A DNA stretch of 64,000 nucleotides, taken from the NCBI RefSeq assembly GCF_900110735.1, contig NZ_FOET01000015.1:1-64000 (forward strand), read 5' to 3'. Below the pieces are notes generated by a model. The model worked only from the letters and a program-made list of their open reading frames with translations. It had not been told where the DNA came from and ran no database searches. The translations under genes and the position numbers were made by a program. Shown one piece after another: positions 51,251 to 59,850 of this stretch. This stretch comes from Streptomyces radiopugnans. GTDB taxonomy: Bacteria > Actinomycetota > Actinomycetes > Streptomycetales > Streptomycetaceae. Within the stretch, counting starts at the first letter, position 1. Each line of letters begins with the position of its first letter.

Positions 51251-52504
51251 ATGGGGCTTTTCTCTCGGAGGACCTTCGGTGCGGCGGCGGTCGGGGTGCT
51301 CTCCGGCTCGCTGCTGACCGGCCCGGGGGCGGCAACGGCATCCGCCGGGGAGTCGGGGGGCGCCCGGTACGGGCAGCGCCCGCAGTTGCGCGGGGTGTGG
51401 GTGGCGACCGTCGCCAACATCGACTGGCCGACCAGGCCCGGGCTCGCCGCGGCCGAGCAGCGAAGACAACTGCTGGCCCATCTGGACACGGCGGTCGAGC
51501 GCCGCCTCAACACGGTGTTCCTCCAGGTGCGGCCCACCGCGGACGCCCTGTGGCCCTCGCCGTACGAGCCCTGGGCGCAGTACCTCACCGGCACCCAGGG
51601 CGAGGACCCCGGCTGGGATCCGCTGGGCTTCGCCGTGTGCGAGGCGCACCGGCGCGGGCTGGAACTGCACGCCTGGTTCAACCCCTACCGGGTGGCCAAC
51701 CACGCCGACCCCGCGCGGCTGGCCGCCTCCCACCCCGCGCGCCGCCACCCGGAGTGGGTGGTGCCCTACGGCGGCAAGCTCTACTACAACCCCGGGCTGC
51801 CCGAGGTGCGTGCCTTCGTCCAGGACGCGATGTTCGACGCGGTGGAGCGCTACGACATCGACGGCGTGCACTGGGACGACTACTTCTACCCGTACCCGGT
51901 GGCGGGCCAGGTCTTCGACGACGACGAGGCGTACGAGCGCCACGGCGGCGCCTTCGGCGACCGGGCCGACTGGCGGCGCGACAACATCGACCGGCTGGTA
52001 CGGGAGACCGCGCTGCGCCTGAGGCGGACCAAGCCGCACGTGCGCTTCGGCATCAGCCCCTTCGCCGTGTGGCGCAACGCGGGCACCGACCCGGAGGGCT
52101 CCGACACCCGCGCGGGCGTGCAGACGTACGACGACCTGTACGCCGACACCCGCAAGTGGGTGCGCGAGCGCTGGGTCGACCAGATCGTGCCCCAGGTGTA
52201 CTGGAACATCGGCTTCGCGGCCGCCGACTACGCGAAGCTGGTGCCCTGGTGGGCCGATGTGGTGCGGGGCACCGGCGTCGAACTCCACATCGGCGAGGCG
52301 CTCTACAAGGCGGGCGATCCGGCCCAGGGGCCGGCCTGGCACGACCCGGCCGAACTCTCCCGCCATCTGACGCTCTGCGGCCGTCACCCCGAGGTCCGCG
52401 GTAACGCCTACTTCTCGGCGAAGCACGTCGCCGCGGACCCGATCGGGGCGATGAGCCGGGTGGTGGAGGACCACTACGACCGTCCGGTGCGGGCGCCCCG
52501 CTAG
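51251..52504 (+). CDS. GHL10-type glycoside hydrolase-like secreted protein
   Basis: The product has 417 residues, starting at ATG 51251 after AGGAGG. A twin-Arg signal SRRTFGAAAVG (Arg6-Arg7) with the following hydrophobic run predicts Tat export. The GHL10 (DUF187, YngK-like) barrel shows LRGVWVATVANIDWP, LNTVFLQVRPTADALWPS, GLELHAWFNPYR and DIDGVHWDDYFYP with its paired acidic residues. Related proteins cut peptidoglycan-linked or other glycans; the substrate here is unknown. It is divergent from the GH74 gene and could share its CebR operator. Confidence 0.9.
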   Translation: MGLFSRRTFGAAAVGVLSGSLLTGPGAATASAGESGGARYGQRPQLRGVWVATVANIDWPTRPGLAAAEQRRQLLAHLDTAVERRLNTVFLQVRPTADALWPSPYEPWAQYLTGTQGEDPGWDPLGFAVCEAHRRGLELHAWFNPYRVANHADPARLAASHPARRHPEWVVPYGGKLYYNPGLPEVRAFVQDAMFDAVERYDIDGVHWDDYFYPYPVAGQVFDDDEAYERHGGAFGDRADWRRDNIDRLVRETALRLRRTKPHVRFGISPFAVWRNAGTDPEGSDTRAGVQTYDDLYADTRKWVRERWVDQIVPQVYWNIGFAAADYAKLVPWWADVVRGTGVELHIGEALYKAGDPAQGPAWHDPAELSRHLTLCGRHPEVRGNAYFSAKHVAADPIGAMSRVVEDHYDRPVRAPR

Positions 52505-52566
52505 CCGGTCTCCCGCGGCGGCCTCCCGTCTGCCTGTCTCCTTCGGTCCGGTACGCGGCCCCGGCG

Positions 52567-52788
52567 TCAGCGGCGCCGGGGTTCGCCGTGCTCCAGCAGG
52601 GGCTCGCCGTGGTGCCGCACCACGGAGTCGGGCCCCGGCGACATCACGGTCTCGTGTCCGTCCTCGAAGCGGACCCGGTACGGCGGCTCGCCGTTCGTCC
52701 CCAGTACCTCGATGATCTCCGCGACCCTCTCGTGCTGCCCCACGAACCTGCCGTGGACCAGCAGCAGGTCGCCCACGTTCGCCTGCAT
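52567..52788 (-). CDS. DUF1918 protein
   Basis: The product has 73 residues, starting at ATG 52788 after AAGGAGA. The DUF1918 pattern is VGDLLLVHGRFVGQHERVAEI followed by PPYRVRFEDGHETVMSPGPD, a small beta-barrel like SH3. Such proteins are common in actinobacteria, some with links to stress, and have no firm function. TAGAAT at 52838-52843 on the minus strand is a probable -10 box, in a locally AT-rich stretch. Confidence 0.85.
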   Translation of the reverse strand: MQANVGDLLLVHGRFVGQHERVAEIIEVLGTNGEPPYRVRFEDGHETVMSPGPDSVVRHHGEPLLEHGEPRRR

Positions 52789-52981
52789 CGGCGGTCTCCT
52801 TCTGTCCGTATCGATAAGAAAAATCCTTTTGGTCACGATTCTAGGGGCGGAGGGGGGCCGGGCGCCCGCGAGCGCGGAAGCGCGGGGAACACAGAGAATG
52901 CAGGGGAGGCGGGGAGGCGGGAGGGCGGAGCGGGGCAAAACCGGTCGACGGCCCGCGCGCCGGCTGCCAGGCTCTCCCGCC

Positions 52982-53401
52982 ATGAGCACCGCGTACGAGA
53001 TCTCCGCCGACCCCGCCCGCCTCGACGCCGCCCGCGTCCACCAGTGGCTGTCCACCGACGCCTACTGGGCGCTCGGCCGCAGCCGGGAGAAGCAGGACCG
53101 GGCCATCGCGGGCTCGCTCAACCTCGGGGCGTACGACAGGGCCACCGGCGAGCAGCTCGGCTATGCGCGGGTGGTCACCGACCGGGCCACCTTCGCCTGG
53201 CTGTGCGATGTCTACGTCGCCCCCGCCGCCCGCGGCCGGGGTCTGGGGAAGGCGCTGGTGGGAGCCGCGCTCGCGGAGCTGGAGCCGTACGGGCCGAAGC
53301 GGGTGCTGCTGGCCACGGAGGACGCGCACGGCCTCTACGAGGGGTTCGGCTTCCGCCCGCCGGCGGAACCCGGGCGGCTGATGGCGCTGGTCCCCCGGTG
53401 A
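52982..53401 (+). CDS. GNAT-family N-acetyltransferase
   Basis: The product has 139 residues. The GNAT core shows ARVVTDRATFAWLCDVYVAPAARGRGLGKAL, whose RGRGLG acetyl-CoA loop is complete, then LATEDAHGLYEGFGF. The acceptor substrate is unknown. No Shine-Dalgarno is visible; CAGGCT lies 8 nt before the ATG and may be a leaderless-type -10 box, though less good than others here. Confidence 0.9.
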   Translation: MSTAYEISADPARLDAARVHQWLSTDAYWALGRSREKQDRAIAGSLNLGAYDRATGEQLGYARVVTDRATFAWLCDVYVAPAARGRGLGKALVGAALAELEPYGPKRVLLATEDAHGLYEGFGFRPPAEPGRLMALVPR

Positions 53402-53461
53402 TCCGGGCATACGTCCGAAAACAGTCCGTGCCCGACCGTCGAACAATCCGGTTCACGGTTC

Positions 53462-53467
53462 TACCAT
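53462..53467 (+). promoter_or_regulatory. -10 box of a leaderless promoter (phosphatase-fold protein)
   Basis: TACCAT is followed by 6 nt and the ATG at 53474. Confidence 0.6.
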
Positions 53468-53473
53468 CCGGTA

Positions 53474-54046
53474 ATGCACCTGCGGATCACGCTTCTCGCC
53501 GCCGCCCGCAGCTCATCCCTGCTGGACGTGCGCTTCGAGGACGACCGCCCCCTGGACGCCGCCGGGTGGCGGGAGGCCGAGCGGGCCATCCCGGCGTACG
53601 CGCACCTGGCGGGCGCCGAACTGCGCTACTGCTCGCCGACCATGCGCTGCCGCGAGACCGGGGACGTGCTGGGGATGCGGCCACTGGCCCAGCCCGCGCT
53701 GCGCGAGTGCGACATGGGCCGGTGGCGCGGGCGCACCTTCAAGGAGGTCGCGGCGAGGGAGCCGCGGGCCGTGGACGCCTGGCTCGCCGACCCCCACGCC
53801 ACCCCGCACGGCGGGGAGTCGCTGTTCTCCTTCATCCTGCGGGTCGGAGACTGGCTCGACACCCGGCCGGGCGGCGAGGGCGACACCCTGATCGCCGCGG
53901 TCGTCGAACCGACGGTGCTGCGCGCGGCCGCGGTGTACGCGCTGAAGGCGCCGCCGCACACCTACTGGCGCGTGGACGTCCGGCCGCTGTCGTCGATCAC
54001 CCTGGCCGGGTGGGCGGGGGACTGGACGCTGGCCATGGACCACTGA
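53474..54046 (+). CDS. Histidine-phosphatase-fold protein lacking the catalytic histidines
   Basis: The product has 190 residues. The order of family motifs is kept: a first strand, then CSPTMRCRETGDVLG, ECDMGRWRGRTFKE and HGGESLFSF. Where active members have RHGE after the first strand, this protein reads LLAAARSSSLL, and where they have SHG before the last helices it reads VVEPTVLRAA. Both catalytic His are gone, so phosphohydrolase activity is unlikely. It may bind a ligand or partner. The frame is clean and the leaderless promoter good, so it is not an obvious pseudogene. Confidence 0.82.
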   Translation: MHLRITLLAAARSSSLLDVRFEDDRPLDAAGWREAERAIPAYAHLAGAELRYCSPTMRCRETGDVLGMRPLAQPALRECDMGRWRGRTFKEVAAREPRAVDAWLADPHATPHGGESLFSFILRVGDWLDTRPGGEGDTLIAAVVEPTVLRAAAVYALKAPPHTYWRVDVRPLSSITLAGWAGDWTLAMDH

Positions 54047-54052
54047 CGGCCT

Positions 54053-54086
54053 CCGGGGCCTCCGGGGCACGCCCCGGAGGCCCCGG
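54053..54086. terminator. Bidirectional terminator hairpin
   Basis: A perfect 16-bp stem (54053-54068 with 54071-54086) with a 2-nt loop lies between convergent genes. Confidence 0.7.
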
Positions 54087-54101
54087 TCCCGGGGGCCGGG
54101 C

Positions 54102-54851
54102 CTACAGCTCGCGCCCGGCGTAGGCGCTCATGGCGTCCCGGACGAAGGCCGCCGTGCCCTCGCCGTACTGGTCGTAGGTGGCGGTGAAGCGGGGGTCGTC
54201 GACGTACATCTGCCCGAGCCCGGCGAACTGCTCCGCGCTGGGGCGCCTGCCCTGCCAGCCGCCGCAGACCCACTCGTAGTGCCGCCGGGTGATCGCGAGC
54301 ACCTCGTCGCTGTCCGGCGCGAGACCGGCCCGGTGGGCGCGGGCGTAGTCGGTGGTGATGTCGATCTGGCGCTGCTGGAAGGACTTCTTGTCGTCCTCCG
54401 TCAGCGAGCGCCACCAGCGGTCGCCACGCTCGAAGGCGTCGCGGCCCCAGCGTTCGATCACCTCGTCCTTGTACCTGGTGTGGTCGAAACCGTCGAGAGC
54501 CTCCTCGGGCATCAGGGGCTCGCCTCCTTTCATCCTGGTCAACGTCTTCCGTACCGACTCGATCTGCCGGCCCAGGCGCTCCCGCTCCCGCTCGAGCAGT
54601 TCCAGATGGGTGTGCAGCGCGGCGGCCGCGTCCCGCTGCCCGTCGAGCGCTTCGGAGATGGCGGCCAGTCCCAGGCCGAGTTCGCGCAGCAGCAGGATCC
54701 GCTGGAGCCGCACCAGCGCGTGCTCGTCGTAGTAGCGGATTCCGCCGTGCCCGACCCGGCTGGGACGCAGCAGCCCGACGGCGTCGTAGTGGCGCAGGGT
54801 GCGGCTGGTGGTCCCGGCCGAGCGGGCGATCTCCTGAATGGACCATTCCAT
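54102..54851 (-). CDS. MerR-family regulator with TipAS effector domain
   Basis: The product has 249 residues, starting at ATG 54851 with GGAGG upstream. A MerR winged helix (SIQEIARSAGTTSRTLRHYD, GLLRPSRVGHGGIRYYDE) is followed by a dimerisation coiled coil about 80-110 and a TipAS-type domain (EVIERWGRDAFERGDRWW, then YVDDPRFTATYDQYGEG). TipA relatives bind thiopeptides or other drugs and activate transcription. A dyad typical of this family lies 53-69 bp upstream, which suggests autoregulation. Confidence 0.93.
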   Translation of the reverse strand: MEWSIQEIARSAGTTSRTLRHYDAVGLLRPSRVGHGGIRYYDEHALVRLQRILLLRELGLGLAAISEALDGQRDAAAALHTHLELLERERERLGRQIESVRKTLTRMKGGEPLMPEEALDGFDHTRYKDEVIERWGRDAFERGDRWWRSLTEDDKKSFQQRQIDITTDYARAHRAGLAPDSDEVLAITRRHYEWVCGGWQGRRPSAEQFAGLGQMYVDDPRFTATYDQYGEGTAAFVRDAMSAYAGREL

Positions 54852-54903
54852 CGCCTGTGGCCTCCGAGTCCCGGTGGTTCGGTCGGTGCAGACGACGTTA
54901 GGG

Positions 54904-54920
54904 GTTTACGCAGCGTCAAC
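54904..54920 (-). promoter_or_regulatory. MerR/TipA-type dyad operator
   Basis: On the minus strand GTTGACGC-T-GCGTAAAC is an 8+1+8 inverted repeat with one mismatch, overlapping a TTGACG -35-like element upstream of the TipA-like gene. Confidence 0.6.
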
Positions 54921-54986
54921 CGCAAGCCCGGTACCCGGGCTCTTCTCCGGTGGCCGCGGAGGGACGGTGCGGGCGCCGCGGAGACG

Positions 54987-55793
54987 CTACGACCTGCGGC
55001 GGGGCCTGCCGCGCCTGCTGCCCCCGGAGCCCTTCGAACCGCCGGAGCCCTTGGCGCCGCCGGAGCCGCGCCGGGCGGTCCGGCCGGCCTGCCCGCCCGC
55101 CGCGGACTTCCGCCGCGCGCCGCCCCCGTCCGAGCGCTTCGGCTTCTCCTGCTTGCCCGGCACGGGCTCCTCTGCGGCGGGGCGGCGGCCCCGGGTGCTG
55201 TTGACGGTCCGCCCCCGGACGATCCCGATGAAGTCCTCCACCAGATCGGTGGTCCGGTCCTCCCGCCACGACAGCGCGACGCGCGACTGGGGGGTGCCCG
55301 TGACCGGCCGGTAGGTGAGGTCCCTGCGGTGGTGCAGGCGGGCGAGCGACTGCGGTACGACGAGCAACCCCACCCCCGCCGCCACCAGCTCGATCGCGTC
55401 CGCCGTCGTGGCGGGGCGCTCGAAGGCGGGCCGTCCCGGCGGGCGCTCCCAGTCCAGGGTGTCGTCGAGGGGGTGCAGCACGATCTCGTCGGCCAGTTCC
55501 TCGGCGGACACCTCCTCGGCCGCTGTCACGAGGTGGTCCTTGGGGACCACCACCACCGTGGTCTCGGTGTAGAGGGGGATCGCGCTGAGATCCGTCCGGT
55601 CGGTGGGCAGCCGCAGGAAACCGGCGTCGGCGCCGCCGTCGCGCAGCACGCCGGACGCCTCGGCGGCGGGCACCTGGACGAGGTCGAGCGGGATGCCGGG
55701 CAGGCGCTCGTTCCAGATCCGCACCCACTTGGTGGGCGTCACTCCCGGGACGTACGCGAGCCGGAACGAGGGGGATGCTTCCGAGCCGTTCAC
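54987..55793 (-). CDS. LysR-type effector domain without HTH, with basic AT-hook-like tail
   Basis: The product has 268 residues. From near its first residues (FRLAYVPGVTPTKWVRIWNE) it is a LysR substrate-binding domain, through VVVVPKDHLVT and VAAGVGLLVVPQSLARLH, about 205 residues in all. The usual N-terminal helix-turn-helix is missing; the start GTG at 55793 is followed at once by the sensor fold. The C-terminal 60 residues are Gly/Ser/Lys/Arg-rich and end in RGRP (261-264), the AT-hook core. The mRNA is predicted leaderless (TAGCCT, 6 nt, GTG). It is divergent from the DUF5997 gene, 72 bp away. Confidence 0.85.
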   Translation of the reverse strand: MNGSEASPSFRLAYVPGVTPTKWVRIWNERLPGIPLDLVQVPAAEASGVLRDGGADAGFLRLPTDRTDLSAIPLYTETTVVVVPKDHLVTAAEEVSAEELADEIVLHPLDDTLDWERPPGRPAFERPATTADAIELVAAGVGLLVVPQSLARLHHRRDLTYRPVTGTPQSRVALSWREDRTTDLVEDFIGIVRGRTVNSTRGRRPAAEEPVPGKQEKPKRSDGGGARRKSAAGGQAGRTARRGSGGAKGSGGSKGSGGSRRGRPRRRS

Positions 55794-55799
55794 CGAGCC

Positions 55800-55805
55800 A
55801 GGCTA
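55800..55805 (-). promoter_or_regulatory. -10 box of a leaderless promoter (LysR effector-domain protein)
   Basis: TAGCCT on the minus strand is followed by 6 nt and the GTG at 55793. Confidence 0.55.
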
Positions 55806-55852
55806 CCGGGCGGCCGGGGAGCCGGGTGGCGGGAGGAGCCGTGGGCGCTCGA

Positions 55853-55858
55853 TACCCT
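55853..55858 (+). promoter_or_regulatory. -10 box of a leaderless promoter (DUF5997)
   Basis: TACCCT is followed by 7 nt and the ATG at 55866. Confidence 0.6.
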
Positions 55859-55865
55859 GGACCCC

Positions 55866-56249
55866 ATGAAGTCGCAGCAGACCGCCCAGACGATGAAGCC
55901 CGCCACCGCGGCGAAGAAGCTGGGCGTGTACCTCGAGGCCACCCCCGCCGAGTTCCGGGAGGGCGTCGTCTCGCGCGCGGAACTGAACGCGCTGCAGACC
56001 GACCCGCCCGAGTGGCTGCGGGAGCTGCGGCGCAACGGACCGCACCCCCGTCCGGTGGTCGCGGCGAAGCTGGGCGTCTCCAACTCGGGGCTCGCGCGCG
56101 GCGGGATCACCGAGCCCCTGACCACCGAGCAGATCGAGGCGCTGAAGGCGGAGAACCCCGAGTGGCTGCAGAAGGAGCGCGCCACCCAGGCCGAGGTCCG
56201 CAAGGAGGCGGCGCGCCTGAAGGAGCGGAAGGCGGAGCAGGGCGACTGA
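55866..56249 (+). CDS. DUF5997 protein with internal duplication
   Basis: The product has 127 residues and no membrane segment. Residues 11-54 and 62-104 are two copies of one unit: both begin (K/R)P-x-x-AAK(K)LGV and end in L-x-AL-x-x-x-PEWL. Each unit contains a helix-turn-helix-like stretch (AAKLGVSNSGLARGGIT in the second). The tail is a charged helix. The family has no known function; a DNA-binding role is my inference from the repeats and from its divergent neighbour, a LysR sensor domain that lacks its own DNA-binding part. Confidence 0.8.
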   Translation: MKSQQTAQTMKPATAAKKLGVYLEATPAEFREGVVSRAELNALQTDPPEWLRELRRNGPHPRPVVAAKLGVSNSGLARGGITEPLTTEQIEALKAENPEWLQKERATQAEVRKEAARLKERKAEQGD

Positions 56250-56341
56250 CCCCGCCCGCCGCACTCCCGATCCAGGCCCCCGCCCCCGCGGCGCCCGTGT
56301 GACGCCGCACCCGCACCCGCGGCCCCGGCCGCGTCCTTCCC

Positions 56342-56380
56342 CGGCCCGCCGACCGGTCCCTGCGACCGGTCGGCGGGCCG
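56342..56380 (+). terminator. Terminator hairpin after the DUF5997 gene
   Basis: A perfect 17-bp stem (56342-56358 with 56364-56380) with a 5-nt loop lies between the DUF5997 gene and the argC promoter. Confidence 0.7.
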
Positions 56381-56426
56381 TACGTCGTCCGGGGCCGCTC
56401 CCCGCGGTCCTCGCCGCCGAACGAGT

Positions 56427-56465
56427 CCATTGCATAAAACTGCCGACATGCGTATAGTCATGCCA
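56427..56465 (+). promoter_or_regulatory. argC promoter with ARG-box-like sites
   Basis: TTGCAT (56430-56435), a 17-bp spacer and TATAGT (56453-56458) form a good promoter. Half-sites TTGCATAAA, CATGCGTAT and GTCATGCC of the Streptomyces ARG box overlap both elements, so ArgR should repress it with arginine. Confidence 0.75.
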
Positions 56466-56482
56466 TCGATGAGGAGGATTCC

Positions 56483-57511
56483 ATGGCAGTGCGAGCGGCG
56501 GTGGCGGGAGCGAGCGGCTACGCGGGAGGCGAGATCCTGCGCCTGCTTGCCGGGCACCCCGAGGTCGAGATCGGGGCGCTGACGGGCAACTCCAACGCCG
56601 GGCAGCGTCTGGGCGCGCTCCAGCCGCACCTGCCGCCGCTGGCCGACCGTGTCCTGGAGGTCACCACGGCGGAGGCGCTGAGCGGCCACGACGTGGTCTT
56701 CCTCGCCCTGCCGCACGGCCAGTCCGCGGCCGTCGCCGAGCAGCTCGGCGACGATGCGCTGGTCATCGACTGCGGCGCCGACTTCCGGCTGGGGGATCCG
56801 GGGGACTGGGAGCGTTTCTACGGCACGCCGCACGCCGGCACCTGGCCGTACGGCCTCCCCGAGCTGCCGGGGGCACGCGACGCGCTGACGGGGTCCCGGC
56901 GCGTCGCGGTCCCCGGCTGCTACCCGACGGCCGTGACGCTCGCGCTCTTCCCGGCGTTCGCGGCCTCGCTGGCCGAGCCCGACGTGGTGGTGGTCGCGGC
57001 CACCGGCACCTCGGGGGCCGGCAAGGCGCCCAAGCCCCACCTGCTGGGCAGCGAGGTGATGGGCTCGATGAGCCCCTACGGCGTCGGCGGTGTCCACCGG
57101 CACACCCCGGAGATGGCCCAGAACCTCTCGGCCGTCGCGGGCGAACCGGTCACCGTCTCCTTCACCCCGACCCTCGCCCCGATGTCCCGGGGCATCCTGG
57201 CCACCTGCACCGCCAAGGCCCGGCCCGGCCTGACCGCCGGCCGGCTGCGCGAGGCGTACGACAAGGCGCTGGCCGCCGAGCCGTTCGTCCACCTGCTGCC
57301 CGAGGGCCAGTGGCCGTCCACCGCCGCCGTGTACGGCTCCAACAGCGTGCTGGTACAGGTCGCGTACGACGAGGCGGCGAACCGCGTGATCGCCGTCAGC
57401 GCCATCGACAACCTCACCAAGGGCACCGCGGGCGGCGCGGTGCAGAGCATGAACATCGCCCTCGGCATCCCCGAGGAGACCGGCCTCCCCGTCACCGGGG
57501 TCGCCCCGTGA
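56483..57511 (+). CDS. argC: N-acetyl-gamma-glutamyl-phosphate reductase
   Basis: The product has 342 residues, starting at ATG 56483 after GAGGAGG. The NADP loop is VAGASGYAGGEILRLL, the catalytic Cys146 lies in VAVPGCYPTAVTL, and the conserved HRHTPEM and DNLTKGTAGGAVQ stretches are present. It reduces N-acetylglutamyl phosphate to the semialdehyde, the third step of arginine synthesis. It opens the argCJBDR operon. A 201-bp gap, largely a tandem duplication, separates it from argJ. Confidence 0.97.
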   Translation: MAVRAAVAGASGYAGGEILRLLAGHPEVEIGALTGNSNAGQRLGALQPHLPPLADRVLEVTTAEALSGHDVVFLALPHGQSAAVAEQLGDDALVIDCGADFRLGDPGDWERFYGTPHAGTWPYGLPELPGARDALTGSRRVAVPGCYPTAVTLALFPAFAASLAEPDVVVVAATGTSGAGKAPKPHLLGSEVMGSMSPYGVGGVHRHTPEMAQNLSAVAGEPVTVSFTPTLAPMSRGILATCTAKARPGLTAGRLREAYDKALAAEPFVHLLPEGQWPSTAAVYGSNSVLVQVAYDEAANRVIAVSAIDNLTKGTAGGAVQSMNIALGIPEETGLPVTGVAP

Positions 57512-57541
57512 ACCGGGGACACCTCCCGGCGGTGGCCGGGA

Positions 57542-57719
57542 GCGCACGCGCGGCTGCCGGTCCGCTGTCGGCGATGATGCCCGCGCTGTGCCGCGTGGGC
57601 GGAGAAGAGAACGGAGAAGCACCGTGAGCGGCGCACGCGCGGCTGCCGGTCCGCTGTCGGCGATGATGCCCGCGCTGTGCCGCGTGGGCGGAGAAGAGAA
57701 CGGAGAGACACCGTGAGCG
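57542..57719 (+). repeat. 89-bp tandem direct repeat before argJ
   Basis: Copies at 57542-57630 and 57631-57719 match at 87 of 89 positions; the two differences are adjacent, in the spacer after GGAGA. Each copy carries a ribosome-binding site and a GTGAGCG start. The unit therefore is a duplicated argJ leader plus start codon. Confidence 0.97.
57624..57716 (+). CDS. Possible 30-codon leader ORF coupled to argJ
   Basis: This frame starts at the GTG of the first repeat copy, with GGAGAAG upstream, and encodes 30 residues (start MSGARAAAGPLSAMM). Its TGA (57714-57716) overlaps the argJ GTG (57713) as GTGA. It follows mechanically from the duplication, and whether it is translated or matters is unknown. 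No Arg-rich run typical of an attenuator peptide is seen (only 2 Arg). Confidence 0.35.
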   Translation: MSGARAAAGPLSAMMPALCRVGGEENGETP

Positions 57720-58860
57720 TGACCGCGGCCAAGGGATTCACCGCGGCGGGGATCGCCGCCGGGATCAAGGACAACGGCAACCCCGATCTGGCTCTGGTCG
57801 TCAACACCGGGCCGCGTCTGGCCGCCGCCGGTGTGTTCACCTCGAACCGGGTCAAGGCCGCCCCCGTGCTCTGGTCCGAGCAGGTCCTCAGGGGCGGGCA
57901 GGTCTCGGCGGTCGTCCTCAACTCCGGCGGCGCCAACGCCTGCACCGGCCCGCTCGGCTTCCAGGACACCCATGCCACCGCCGAGAAGGCCGCCGAGGTG
58001 CTCGGCCACAGCGCCGGCGAGGTCGCCGTCTGCTCCACCGGCCTGATCGGCGTGCGGCTGCCGATGGACCGGCTGCTGCCGGGGATCGAGGAGGCCGCGA
58101 AGGAGCTCTCCGCGTACGGGGGCGACAAGGCCGCCATCGCGATCAAGACGACCGACACCGTGCACAAGACCGCCGTCGCCGAGGGCGCCGGCTGGGTCGT
58201 GGGCGGTATGGCCAAGGGCGCGGGCATGCTCGCCCCCGGGCTGGCGACCATGCTGGTCGTCCTCACCACCGACGCCGACGTGGACGCCCCCGGACTGGAC
58301 GCGGCGCTGCGCGAGGCCACCCGCACCACCTTCGACCGCGTCGACTCCGACGGCTGCATGTCCACCAACGACACCGTGCTGCTGCTCGCCTCCGGCGCCT
58401 CGGGGATCACCCCGGAGGCGAAGGAGTTCGCCGAGGCCGTGCGGTCCGTCTGCGACGACCTGGCGCAGCAGCTGATCCGGGACGCCGAAGGGGCTTCCAA
58501 GGACATCCGGATCGAGGTGGTGAACGCGGCGAGCGAGGAAGACGCCGTCGAGGTGGGCCGTTCCATCGCCCGCAACAACCTCCTCAAGTGCGCCGTCCAC
58601 GGCGAGGACCCCAACTGGGGCCGGGTGCTCTCCGCCATCGGCACCACATCCGCCGCCTTCGAGCCCGACCGGCTGAACGTCGCCATCAACGGAGTGTGGG
58701 TCTGCCGCAACGGTTCGGTGGGCGAGGACCGCGAGCTGGTGGACATGCGCTACCGCGAGGTCCGCATCACCGCCGACCTGGCTGCGGGCGACGAGTCCGC
58801 CGTCATCTGGACCAACGACCTCACCGCCGACTACGTCCACGAGAACAGCGCTTATTCGTC

Positions 58861-58864
<4 letters not shown>
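57713..58864 (+). CDS. argJ: Glutamate N-acetyltransferase/amino-acid acetyltransferase (ornithine acetyltransferase)
   Basis: The product has 383 residues, starting at GTG 57713 after GGAGAGA. The precursor should self-cleave at Ala178-Thr179 in GLATMLVVLTTD to give two chains, with Thr as nucleophile. NSGGANACTG and CSTGLIG form the oxyanion and substrate sites. It moves acetyl from N-acetylornithine to glutamate, closing the acetyl cycle of arginine synthesis. Its last codons overlap argB (ATGA). Confidence 0.97.
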
Positions 58865-59846
<982 letters not shown>

Positions 59847-59850
<4 letters not shown>

